From: Parelaphostrongylus tenuis
Lineage: Eukaryota > Nematoda > Chromadorea > Rhabditida > Metastrongylidae
Assembly: GCA_019055375.1 (NCBI GenBank)
Contig: JAHQIW010000094.1
Span: 62,001-126,000 of the forward strand
DNA length: 64,000 nucleotides
Direction of reading: 5' to 3'
Part shown: one piece after another, positions 12,301-21,360 of the stretch
Layout of the letters: each line of letters opens with the position of its first letter
How positions within the stretch are numbered: the first letter of the stretch is position 1
Program-made: the position numbers and the translations under genes
The notes under the pieces: generated by a model
Seen by the model: the letters and a program-made list of their open reading frames with translations, nothing else
Told to the model about the DNA's origin: nothing
Database searches by the model: none

Positions 12301-12860
12301 TTATCAAAGAGCAAAGTTCTTGGTGCAGCTCCCTTCTCTGAAGGTTCTCTTTCAATCCACGTTGGAAGATTCAATAGAGCTATCTCTAAGTTGCAGTGAG
12401 AATTGGTTCAACCAGCATTATACAGCATTCTTAAGAATTATATAATCTCGAGCCAGATGCTGAAGACCCTACAGGTTATGAAGGTGGGAAAGCGATTCGA
12501 CTACAAAAGTTTTGATCTTAGCACAATAGATGCAATTACAGGCCGTTATAGTGAAAGATCAGAAGTTTGTAAGGCATAAATCTTGAATCAGAGAGCAAGC
12601 AGGCACTGTGACCCCACATTTTATCGATACTACTCATTTTTGCATTAGTGAATGCCTGAGTTTTGTGAAACGGCTCTCATGAAGTTTTGATCAGTATAAA
12701 CATCCGGAGAACAAAAATCACACAAATAACATATTTAGTCGAATGATTATATTTGTTTTATGAAGGTCAACTGGAAATTCCAACACGATATTATAAATTA
12801 CAAAATTACAGCATAAAAGCTCACCACAGCCATGATCATCGACACCACAATGTTTTCCAT
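6346..12860 (-). CDS. Serpentine chemoreceptor, class x (srx gene A)
   Basis: Seven exons on the minus strand: 12,825-12,860; 12,026-12,186; 11,046-11,269; 10,554-10,726; about 9,390-9,461; 9,167-9,297; 6,346-6,460 (about 303 aa). This is a candidate seven-transmembrane chemosensory receptor. Exon 1 encodes MENIVVSMIMAV. Exon 2 carries TM1-TM2 with SFGLLCLSHTIAN, typical of Srx. Exon 3 carries TM3-TM4 with the HLAIALNR box, replacing DRY. Exon 4 has the extracellular CFIFFD and PCGNVIS stretch and a helix. Exon 6 has the last helix ending ELFHAMDG. Exon 7 ends GFIVALFHFRFSY plus a basic tail. Exon lengths and phases match genes B and C. Oddities: the exon 5 acceptor reads CAA where gene B has CAG (an in-frame upstream AAG is an alternative), the exon 4 donor is GTTCGC, and the acceptor before exon 4 is TTAAG. 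It may be a recent pseudogene. Intron 6 contains an RTE fragment and intron 4 a hammerhead element. Confidence 0.85.
7195..7270. repeat. 22-bp minisatellite
   Basis: About three head-to-tail copies of a unit like GTACATTTGTACCTCGATG plus TTG. It lies just upstream of the RTE 5' fragment, in the last intron of srx gene A. Confidence 0.7.
7271..8965 (+). mobile_element. RTE-clade LINE 5' fragment with endonuclease
   Basis: Begins with a GC-rich leader (7,300-7,600), then a 160-aa frame at 7,600-8,082. The apurinic endonuclease-like domain starts at TICIYNAKTLAHESA; ETKRRHP and GVGGFGVLVK are visible. A stop follows GRLRLN; the reading continues in another frame with IFVAYAPTSSYDEDEAEAF and the GDFNAK box near 8,230. 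It then decays through YRNEIDH-like and GSDH-like parts to the NIDEEYDRLVEHLH linker (about 8,640) and the alanine/lysine-rich KSIRKAQRGFAS stretch (about 8,900). The reverse transcriptase is absent. The orientation is antisense to srx gene A, in whose intron 6 it sits. Confidence 0.88.
9640..9990 (-). repeat. Hammerhead family C element
   Basis: Shares its head with family A (TGAGTCATTTATTAGGTCTG and GGCACTTATACAG) but has a different ribozyme and body (CGACGCCAAATTATTCAAAT, GACTGGTAAAATAAATCG). Related, more decayed copies are at 47,400-47,690 and possibly 21,003-21,360. It lies in intron 4 of srx gene A, in the sense direction. Confidence 0.6.
9680..9720 (-). ncRNA. Hammerhead ribozyme motif, family C, C3 mutated
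   Basis: Minus strand: GUGAUGA (C3 changed to G), stem II GCCU/AGGC, GAAA, self-complementary stem III ACAGCUGU, cleavage after C17, then CAGUGC. Stem I pairs with one mismatch. The single core change should abolish or strongly reduce activity. Confidence 0.6.
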
Positions 12861-14415
12861 GTGAATATACTATTTGGTACTCAACGCAGTTTAAATCTAA
12901 AAAATATCAGTTTTTGAGGGTAAGGATGGAAGTACGGACCATCAACGCTATCGAACAGGAACTAGGACAGAAGGTCGTATTCTCAGTTTTACTTCCGTAG
13001 TCAGTGATGCGTTATTTTACGAAGCAATGTAATTAGCACGGCGCTTATTCAGTCCCCTTTTGAGCACTTCCTTGCAATAAAATAACGAACACCTTGGCTC
13101 GGTTAACCGTAATTTTAAGGTATATCGACTGTACGACACGAAGACGAAATCTTTTTGAGGCGCCGAAAGAACACTCGAAATTCGAAAATCTCTGGAACGA
13201 GGAATGCGGTGAAAGGAACCGAATGCATGAAGTGATGGGATCTGCGAAATAAATGTAATAACCAGTCATATAAATCCAAATACGAATGAGAAGTGGTTAC
13301 TTAATAATAGGCAGGGGAAATGCTAGGCTTAAAGCAACTGCAGTCAAGTTGTATACCAAAATGTTCGCGAGAGAAATTTTCAGTTGAACGATACCGAAGA
13401 CTGCAAATTCACCGCAAAAATCATATTATGAACCAAAACGGCACGAATTTTAGAATTTGATAGCGCTTGACTTCATGTTGCGAAACCTATCGAAAACGTT
13501 GTAGAAGAGTTGTGGTGGAGGTGTCTAAATTCAACCTTCGCCACCTTACACTTCTATTATTGTACCATCAGATTACCCTAGTAACTATCAAGTTCAAATT
13601 ACAAATCAGCAAATTAGAAAATTGGCGTTTTTCGAGTACAAAAGTAGCCATCGCCAAAGTTCTATAAAACCCCTCATAATATAATTTTTTATATAAAAAA
13701 CATATGCAGAAATAGCGCTGTCAACGCACTTTTGAATAACAAAAAATTTGCATATCTTTATTTTTACTACTATTTCAGAAAAAAACGGCGGACTCATATT
13801 TGTACACCTAATATTTTTGCCTGGAAGCACCGATAGCTTATTTGGAGGTTAGACACAAGGTGCACATTTTCAGATGCAGCGTGCTATGATCCCTTCTCCT
13901 AAGAACCTTCACAGCTAGTATCTTCTGAAAAATTGTAAAACAAAACACTCGATTCATAAGTAAAAATTGAAAGAAATAACCAGCAACTTGCCACGAATCA
14001 CCTGGAACCGAAGTAATCAACAGTCTCCAATCATACGTTACTGATGTTATTAGAGTTATTACTAGGAAATAATGAAAAAACACGTCTTGAGGAAAACACC
14101 GATTTGCAGTCATTGCGAAGTTTAATCCCGTTGTAAGCCAGTAGATTTGAAAACTTCTAAATGCATTATATAACATTATTTAAACAATTCTAAGCATTCA
14201 ATAAAATTCTTCTCTCAACAGAATGTAAGCTATACCAATTCAAACGTTCTAAATCAATCAAAATGAACAGTAAGGACGTGTGCCTTATGATCACACATGA
14301 TTCCGCGCTGTGCTTTAGAACGATTTTTTTTACTTCGGCTAAGCATTTCTGCCGAAGTTATGAAAAGGCTTCACTAAGTAGATTACTTGCCATTTAGATT
14401 TGCAAGGAGTACGAA
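12861..14415. other. Region upstream of srx gene A, unassigned
   Basis: Likely contains the promoter of srx gene A. A TTTTTTAG acceptor on the minus strand, near 12,898-12,908 and about 40 nt before the ATG, could be a trans-splice site. A minus-strand frame at 13,838-14,176 has several hydrophobic stretches and a basic VLRRRDH end but matches no family I know. Nothing else is supported. Confidence 0.35.
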
Positions 14416-14419
14416 AAAG

Positions 14420-14520
14420 CGTAAGAGGCGGGATAGAGCAGTGGCTAGTGATGAGGTGTATAAGGAAGCAAGGTGAAAAGTAAGAAAATGATTCGATCCC
14501 TTCGTCTATCCCCTTTTCCA
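14420..14520 (+). repeat. tRNA-like fragment
   Basis: GGGATAGAGCAGTGGCTAGTG resembles a pol III A box and GATTCGATCCC a B box about 55 bp later, with no foldable anticodon arm evident. Probably a SINE head or tRNA pseudogene. Confidence 0.4.
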
Positions 14521-14684
14521 ATTGTAAGCACGCTCCTTAGCTCGACTACCTTCAATATTCTAAAAGAGTTCAAATCCACAAGCATTCTTCGACATTCATA
14601 AATAAGAGCAAATTCCCAAGCAGAAGCCGAAACAACGCATAATACATTTACTGACCTTTGTCAAGAATAAATGTGGGAGAAGGA

Positions 14685-15250
14685 ATCTAAGGCACAAAGT
14701 GCTAGGATCCGCACAGCGAAATGTGATGACATGTAGTGTAAAACAAAATAAACAAAAAAGTAAAGAGAGATGAAGCAGCCAAAAAAACTGTATGTATTGA
14801 CGGTCTCATCAGTCGGGTGGCACCCTTCTCGCCTTTTTCCAATCCTCTCGGGGCGCTCAGTCCTCAGAGTAGGCGACGATGAACATTTTACACTGCTTGT
14901 CAAAACAGTAAGGTATGATACCTAGAAACAAAAGGTATGATATATTAGCGATACCAGCCATGAGCAATCGAGTGTACATCACTGTGTATTCAGTGATAAT
15001 TTTGCTCGACATACAACGTGAAATGTTAGTCGTCGCCTACTCTTAGTATAGGGGACTCAGCGCCCGAGAGGATTGACAAAAGACGAGAAGGCTACCGCCC
15101 GACTGATGAGACCGTCAAGGTTGAAACCCGTGTATCGGGCTCTATAAGTCAGCCCTTATAACAGACCACATGACATGCTGGCTCAATTAATAGTTGCGAA
15201 ATATGTTAAGATTTGAGCGTGGTCTCAAGAAAACACTTGGAACAAAAGGT
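14685..15250. repeat. Hammerhead family B inverted pair
   Basis: Two family B units, tail to tail. The left, minus-oriented unit (14,780-14,900) keeps only half the ribozyme (CUGAUGA and part of stem II, 14,793-14,820; the GAAA half is missing). The right unit (14,940-15,250) is plus-oriented and complete, ending in GAGCGTGGTCTCAAGAAAAC. Confidence 0.75.
15097..15140 (+). ncRNA. Hammerhead ribozyme, family B, intact core
   Basis: Stem I GCCCGA/UCGGGC pairs over 6 bp. Core CUGAUGA and GAAA. Stem II GACC/GGUU differs at several positions from the GUCU/GGAC of other copies yet still pairs. Stem III ACCCGUGU, then A17. An outer stem I, GGCU/AGCC, can also form. Confidence 0.82.
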
Positions 15251-15269
15251 ATGAAATATAAAGCCAGTC

Positions 15270-15450
15270 ATATAGGGTGGTGTGCAAAAACGTTTGCGTC
15301 AGCCGGGATTAACGGCTTGGCACGTGCTCCCGGAAAGAGTAAGATATGGGTTCGAATCCCAGCTGCCGCAAGCGTTTCTACACACCACCCTACATCATTT
15401 TGTTTATACAAACATCATAGCACCGCAATAGGCGGTCAAATAAAGTGATT
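15270..15450. repeat. Foldback element with tRNA-like arm
   Basis: Inverted ends (GGGTGGTGTGCAAAAACG and its complement before CTACATCATTT). The right arm carries GGGTTCGAATCCCAGC, an excellent pol III B box, and the left arm a remnant of the reversed unit. It is shorter than sister copies, which suggests an internal deletion. It ends with the CCGCAATAGGCGG hairpin. Confidence 0.7.
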
Positions 15451-16255
15451 TCAGTATGATATAAGTATTGAATAAGTCTATTTGGTGACTACAACATGTT
15501 TATTTTCCAAAAAAATACTAAGTTTTTATCCAGCGTTGAGATAAACCTTTTGGGAAGTATGAGGGAGATTTTGATCGCTCAGTCTTCCAGAAGTCTTTCT
15601 TTGTAAGGAAAATTTTCTTAATCGGAATATCAGTAATCACTCAAAAGCTTGGATCTCGGTGATTTCAACACCACGCTTGATATTTTAAAGCGCTGTTATG
15701 CACTGTAGCAGCAAAATAGATGTAAGTTCCATTTTTGATTTGTTTTGTTTGCTCAGCTGAAATTTGTGCATCTTTCATAAGACTATACTAATACTCATTC
15801 AATAGAACAAATAATGATAATTTCGAAATTAAATTTTACCTCAGAGAAGATCTTCATAATGCGTTGTAAGAGGGATAACAAAATTACGCTTCACATTCAG
15901 GGTTCTCATAGACTGCAAGTGTTATGTCTCCACAAAAAGTATATATGCTTATTGAGAAAATTATGTTTCATCAGAGCAACGCAATATGCTTACGAATCTT
16001 TATTTTTGGTCCATATGTCCTTTTCTTTATTGAAAACTTGCACGAGGCTGGTACTTCCAGAAACAAAAACAAGAAAAAAAAAACAAGAAATTTAGCTTTT
16101 TTCCATAACAAGGATTGAATCCTTATTAAATAACAAAAATAGCGCCCCCCTTGCAAAAATCGATCACTCCTCCGTCCGCAAAGGGTTAATAAAGAATTGG
16201 TGCCGAAAATAAACCAGACGAACTCACAGCAACCATTCTCTAACACCATTATAAA
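15451..16255. other. Unassigned AT-rich region
   Basis: Low-complexity A/T-rich sequence. The short overlapping frames at 15,814-16,285 run on both strands and show no family features. Confidence 0.4.
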
Positions 16256-16570
16256 ACTAACTATGACGCTGAATTTATCTAACAATAATTATTTGAACTA
16301 ACATGTCATGTGGTCTGGTAATGGGTTCTTGTATAGCCCGATACACGTGTTTCGATCTTACAGTCCCGTCAGTCGGGCAGAACCCCGTAATCTTTTAGTC
16401 TTTTTAGCCAATGCTCTCGGAAGTCCTACACTCCGTATAAAGAGGTAGCGACGACGAACGATTTACACTGTATCAGTAGGGCAGAAGACGAGACTGTAAG
16501 GCCGTAACACGTGTATCAAGCTGTGCAAGAACCAATCACCAGACCGCGTGACATTTTAGTTCAGATAATA
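16256..16570. repeat. Hammerhead family B inverted pair, decayed
   Basis: A minus-oriented unit from TTTGAACTAACATGTCATG through ACGATTTACACTGTA is joined directly to a plus-oriented half unit (16,471-16,560). The plus ribozyme reads GAAGACGA and GUAA where CUGACGA and GAAA are expected, so it is dead. Confidence 0.7.
16336..16378 (-). ncRNA. Hammerhead ribozyme motif, family B, A9 mutated
   Basis: Stem I GCCCGA/UCGGGC is perfect and GAAA is present. The first core strand reads CUGACGG (A9 to G), and stem II is GACU/GAUC. Probably inactive. Confidence 0.65.
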
Positions 16571-16589
16571 ATTTTGAGATATACCCAGT

Positions 16590-16845
16590 GTTATAGAGTG
16601 ATGTGCAAGACTTTAGCGAGAGCGCGTGCTCTATCCGTTACACTACTGACGCCCATCTTGCACATCGCTCTTTCTACGCTACACCGCATCTATCTGTCAC
16701 CCGCCAGCCGTCAACGGCCTGGCCCACGTAGTCGGTCTCGACATTGAACCGAGTCACGCTGACAGATATTGGGTATTGAAGAGCAAATGAAACTGTTTTC
16801 ATTTACAATCGCTTTTTTAGCGGTCAAAATTGGAAACAATTCTGA
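16590..16845. repeat. Foldback tRNA-like element, decayed
   Basis: Contains AGAGTGATGTGCAAGACTTT, an inverted tRNA-like arm and CCAGCCGTCAACGGCCTGGC at its centre. The right arm is eroded; a trace of the terminal hairpin remains (TTTTTTAGCGGTCAAA). Confidence 0.55.
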
Positions 16846-17066
16846 GATATATTGAAATGTGAGTGTGGTCTTAATGAAGCACTTGAAGTAAAATTATAAT
16901 AATATAAAAATACCAGCCAAAGAGCAATAGAGTGTACAATACTGCATGTTCGGTGACAATTTCACTTGACTTACAGTGTAAATCGTTCGTCGTCGCTATC
17001 TCTTTACAGGGGAGAGAAAGGCTCCGGAATAGCAGTGGCTAAAAAGACTAAAAGACGACGAGTTCT

Positions 17067-17109
17067 GCCCGACTAACGAGATTGAAAGGTCGAAAAAGGT
17101 TTATCGGGC
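17067..17109 (+). ncRNA. Hammerhead ribozyme motif, family B, G5 mutated
   Basis: Stem I GCCCGA/UCGGGC is perfect. The core reads CUAACGA (G5 to A), followed by stem II GAUU/GGUC and GAAA. The G5 change removes a catalytic-core nucleotide. Confidence 0.65.
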
Positions 17110-17799
17110 TGTACAAGAGCCCGTTACCGGACCACATGATATGATGACTCAAATAATAATTATGAGATATATTGAAATTTGAGCGTAGTCTTGATAAACA
17201 CTCGAAATAGAGGTACGATGCTGGATTAGTAGACGCATTGTCGGAAATTCCGCTAGTCATTGAAAATCATTGTCAGAAGCCAGTTGATTTTCCAAAATTT
17301 CACACCGTTCTTGTTTGAGAGAACTTAGTCGATTCAATGTTTACAAATATATATTTCTCACTTGAAACAGCTGACATTGCTATCTTTGTTCGTGGACACC
17401 AATTGCTTCCTCGAAGACTTAACGTTAGGTACATATTGTCGCAGTGCACTTCATGATGACCCCATTTGCTTGAAATAGTTGAGGCTTATAGCTATAGAAC
17501 TCAACAGAAAAGATCGCCGTTAGGTTATTAAATTAGCAAAGAAATTTTCCGTTGTATAAAAACAACAAAACGGCTCATGAGCAGTAAATCCGCTGTTCAA
17601 TTCTGAGCTGACTCAATCAACCACTTTCCGTACACGTAATCCTTATCTTATTAACCTTAGTACTAGAAAATAACGAGAAAAATGAATTTGAAGAGAATAG
17701 TGAATTATATTTATGATGTTAACGCAATTTAGAATTACTGTAGGTTGCAAAATGTGAAAACAGAAATCAATTCGTTTGACCGCCTCTATCGGTGGTATG

Positions 17800-18095
17800 A
17801 CGTTACAATATACTCAATGATGCAAAGTGGTGTGCAAAAACTTCTGCTTTAACTAAGACTCAAACTCACATTTCACTCTATCTGGGTGTGCATGCTGAAC
17901 CACTGCACTACTCGAGCCAGACCGTTGACGGTTGGCTATTGACGGATAACGCGTTCTAGCATAGAAAGTGTGGTGTCACAACGGGCGTCGATAGTGCAAA
18001 CGGTTCAGCACGCGTCCACGAATAAGATGGAATGTGGGTTCGAATTGCATTTGACGCAAAAGCTTTTTGCACACCACTCTACGTTATTCGGTATT
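17800..18095. repeat. Foldback element with two opposed tRNA-like arms
   Basis: Left arm begins AAAGTGGTGTGCAAAAACTT; right arm has GCAAACGGTTCAGCACGCG and GGGTTCGAATTGCATT (B box) and ends in the complement of the left end. The centre is GACCGTTGACGGTTGGC. The hairpin motif CCGCCTCTATCGGTGG flanks it on the left, showing that the element is inverted relative to the copy at 15,270. Confidence 0.7.
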
Positions 18096-18131
18096 TTGGG
18101 TCTTTCATAAGGTCTGCTGCAGTACTTATAA

Positions 18132-18170
18132 GTGCTAGACGTACGCTTCGGCCATTCAGCCTCATCAGTA
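18132..18170 (-). ncRNA. Hammerhead ribozyme motif, family A, variant
   Basis: Minus strand: CUGAUGA, stem II GGCU/GGCC, then GAAG instead of GAAA, stem III GCGUACGU, C17, UAGCAC. Shares the GAAG change with the copy at 309-345. Confidence 0.6.
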
Positions 18171-18389
18171 ACAAAGTTCTTTTTGACTCACTCCATCCCT
18201 TGTTTGAGACTATAACCAGTATATGTTAAAGAATCGACGACGATTATATTACACTGTATGCACAAAATGATAAGATCTTCCGACGTGTAGTCATCACCTT
18301 GCGGTTGCAGTGCAATATGCTCGTAATCGGTACCTTCATAAATATGGAGTATACTATCCTACAACAGATCGGCTGAACCGAAAGACACC

Positions 18390-18432
18390 GTGATACTGAT
18401 GAGGCTGAAAGGCCGAAACGTACGTCTAGCAC
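18390..18432 (+). ncRNA. Hammerhead ribozyme, family A, intact core
   Basis: Stem I GUGAUA/UAGCAC (one mismatch), CUGAUGA, stem II GGCU with a GAAA loop and GGCC, then GAAA, stem III ACGUACGU, and cleavage expected after GUC. The self-complementary stem III has almost no loop. This is the reference copy for family A. Confidence 0.82.
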
Positions 18433-18470
18433 AATATAAGAGTCATAACACACCTCATAAATGTTTAAAA

Positions 18471-18700
18471 TAGTTATCAGATTAGTTCAAATCTGGTTGA
18501 TGCTAGGACCATGAAAGCCAGGGGGCTATGTAAAACAAAAAGTTGTTGTAACGAGCCCGTTCTTGAAGGTGGAAAGTGAAAAACGCCATCTTTCCTTGCT
18601 ATGCTGAATTGTGTTTGGTGGGTGCACATACGCGTCTAGCTGTTAGAAAACATGCAGAAGTTCTTGGTACGAAGATACCGGCAGGGTTGAGAAACTTGGA
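18471..18700 (+). repeat. Repeat shared with 51,490-51,720
   Basis: Starts GTTCAAATCTGGTTGATGCT and continues through AGACGCCATCTTTC-like and GGTGGGTGCACATACGCG sequence. The copy at 51,490 matches for over 200 bp. The left junction here is the uninterrupted (empty) version of the insertion site at 50,942-51,489. Confidence 0.8.
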
Positions 18701-18844
18701 CAGTTGGAAAAGCTCAAAAACCGAATGTTGCATCAATTGAATGATCTGTCTGCGCGATAACACATGACTACAGGTTGCCCTGTCTGCAGTCAAGAGGGTA
18801 TTGAAAGTTGGGCAGGAATTTTCGTCTAGAAGCTCTCTACAAAT

Positions 18845-19120
18845 TGATGTAGAGCAATGTGCAAAACTTTCGCGTCAGGCGGGACTAGAACCCGCACCAG
18901 GTCGTTGACGGCTGGCGGCTGGCAGTTATGTGCGCTGGAGCGTAGAAAGAACGATGTGTAAAATGGGCTTTAGCAGTGTAACGGATAGAGCACGCATTTC
19001 CGGAAAAAATGAGGTGCGGGTTCTAGTCCCGCCTGACGCGAAAGTCTTGCACATTGCTCTACATCAATGGGTATATATTTGAAACATCATACCACCGCTA
19101 AAAGCGGTTAAATAAAACAA
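18845..19120. repeat. Foldback element with two opposed tRNA-like arms
   Basis: Best preserved copy. The left arm contains the reversed unit (GGCGGGACTAGAACCCGCAC). The right arm has GTGTAACGGATAGAGCACGC (A box-like) and GGTTCTAGTCCCGCC (B box-like). The outer ends GATGTAGAGCAATGTGCAAA and their complement pair. It closes with CCGCTAAAAGCGG. Confidence 0.75.
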
Positions 19121-20465
19121 ATATTATTTACAAATTATTTACTTGAATAACTGTATGGCCCGCCTTTAGCGGTAGTGCGAGGCCCTGCATAAATTATGAT
19201 CGTTTCTCGCTCCCGCAAATATCGTCCACGGTGTTAAAACGCTCATATAAAGAGTGATACCTCTATCTTTGTTATTACATTGTAGCAGCGAAAATCGGCT
19301 TATGTTTCACACTTAGTTTTCTTTGCTTGCTTAACTACGGCCCGTGAATGACACTTTCCTAAACTTTTGGTGGTTATTCGATAGCTTGAATCCAGCCCAT
19401 CCTGAAGTTAAAATTGGATTTTTTGAAGGGATTCAAGCGCTTTAAGAGCGAAAAGAAGGTTATGTTAAGCGCTCGAACTACTTAGTCTGTTGCTTTGACT
19501 ATATAACGGGTTCATTGCTACATATAGGTATACAAAGTATATGAAGAACAAAAATGCCGTGTATTCTTCGACTCAGTAAGTTTAGGAGATTTGAGAGATT
19601 CATTCACTGTTGACTTTTGGCATTCCAACAAAATCGGCTGTTTTCCAATCAATTACAGCACTCTGTCAAATTTGATGTGGTTTGTACTGTGAACAGAAAT
19701 TCGCCATTTATGAATGATATACTTAACTTTGAGTCTTAAGTAAGAGCTTTCATATCTTTCCGCACTCTTGATAATATTTTATATGAAGAAACTTATATCA
19801 TTTCAAAATCAAGTTTTCTCAGAGACACCATAAGCAATTTCCTGACAAGATATGGGATTTTTTTCCTGTAAAATGGGTGAAGTGATATGCATAGAAATCT
19901 TCAAATTTTCCCTTATTCTTTTCTACAGCGACATATCACTAACAGTGTATTTGGAGAAAATTGGATCCATTAGATAAAGATATTCATAAAATGAAAGATT
20001 CGCCCACATAGCTGCTTCCCTGCCATATATCTGACACATCTTTCCAAGCTTTCCAAGTACAATTTCCTTTATTGTTACATAGTAGATCCTATAAACGCCA
20101 TAGTGTTCATATATGGTTGGACAGCCTTTCGATTTCGCTTTTTGAAATCTCTTTATTATACCTCTACAACTTACTTTTTTCTATACGTTTTCAAATACTA
20201 CTCTTTTTAAAACTCTTTTGGAAATCCACTGGACCCCTATTCTCTCACGTTATACTAGATGTAGACTGATTCCATTGCTTTTGAATACTGCAACCCTCTA
20301 ACAGACTCCTATAGCGTGGTTCGAAATATGTTAAGAGTGGAGTTCTTACAGCTCACCAGAGTAAAGCCAGTAGTCCGCCCCTTCCTAGATCATGTCGATA
20401 AGAAACCTCATCCCACAATATTTTACCTCATCACAGTCGCCACGAGCAAATCAGCATTCTTAACT
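19121..20465. other. Unassigned AT-rich region
   Basis: No recognised gene, RNA or repeat. Reading frames are short and lack family features. Confidence 0.4.
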
Positions 20466-20470
20466 GCGAT

Positions 20471-20900
20471 TTGAAGAGCTTGGTCCACGACACGATCACC
20501 GTTTTCAAGAGTGGGGTGTTCCATAATTTTGCTGGATGTTCGGTTGAAGGAAAAAATCCAAGGGATCAGCGCCACTTTGATAAAGACATGATCAAAACAA
20601 GTCGAAATTCCTTACAATGTGTAGATGCAGATGACTTTTCTGTTGATGAATTAGTAGACCCTTAGTATGGATATTTCAGTGAGCACGATTACTCCAGGGG
20701 AAGGAAATCTAATTCAAGTAACAATTACTGATCGAATGAAAACTTTGTGGGTAGACTGTTACCCTAATCCAAGTCGGACAGCTGCAGTGATAAGGTCTAC
20801 AAACAACTACCAGACAGTTTTAAGAAGTTCTGTGTCTTATTTTCGCGTTTTCCATACAAGTAGGCCCATTGTTAGTCCAGTTGAGTCAGATGCACTGTAA
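20471..20900 (+). CDS. Two adjacent unrecognised reading frames
   Basis: A 64-aa frame (20,471-20,665) ends in TAG and a second 77-aa frame begins 1 nt later (20,667-20,900) in another phase. The first is hydrophilic (SLVHDTITVF..DADDFSVDELVDP), the second has VTITDRMKTLWVDCYPNPSRT. Codon choice looks more gene-like than the surroundings, so this could be a decayed exon with one frameshift. I recognise no family and see no start or splice evidence. Confidence 0.2.
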
Positions 20901-21002
20901 TGTAGAGTGTGTAATTTGCATGTGTCTTAAATGAATTCTTCAAAAACAATTAATATTTTCATCTTCAACTGCTTTTCTAGACTGTGCTCAGAACAGTATA
21001 GT

Positions 21003-21360
21003 CTACTAACGTATTTTGAGCCTTTTATGAGGCCTTTTGTGGGCAATTATACAGTACAAGACACGTGTTGCGATGAACCCTCACATATAAAGAAATAGAC
21101 GACGTACACGTTACAATGCAGCGTGTGAAGTGAAAATTTGACTTTACACATCACAGAGTTAAAATATCACTACAGTCCAGAGTGACAAGATCACCGGGCA
21201 TTGTAGTGATTAGCAGTCTTTTGCTCACGGCTGCTAAATTTAATGCCCCCATATTCGACTTTTTTGAGAACTTTCTCAAAATAATATAATGTGACAATGT
21301 ATATTTGAGCCTTTCATGAGCTCTTTTTCCTACTAACGTCTTCATTGCAAGCAATAGTCA
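21003..21360. repeat. Decayed relative of hammerhead A/C elements
   Basis: Begins TTTTGAGCCTTTTATGAGGC and has ATTATACAGTACAAGACACGTG as in families A and B, but the ribozyme core is lost after ACACGTGTTGCGATGAA. A second TTTGAGCCTTTCATGAGC lies at 21,303, so it may be an eroded pair. Confidence 0.5.

Larger units (their letters stand above)
16905..18470 (-). repeat. Inverted copy of the composite repeat at 1-1,565
   Basis: In reverse order it contains a family B element (16,905-17,220), the AT-rich spacer (17,230-17,790), a tRNA-like foldback (17,800-18,095) and a family A hammerhead pair (18,100-18,470). Same order and similar lengths as the left copy, about 15 kb away. A third, partial composite is at 50,200-50,956 plus 51,490-51,720. 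Confidence 0.85.

Noticed and set aside
13838..14176. 112-aa minus-strand frame as a receptor exon
   Set aside because: Hydrophobic but without srx motifs or conserved exon length, and with no matching neighbouring exons.
15346..15375. True tRNA gene from the perfect B box
   Set aside because: No complete cloverleaf or acceptor stem; the unit is one arm of a foldback repeat with many copies.
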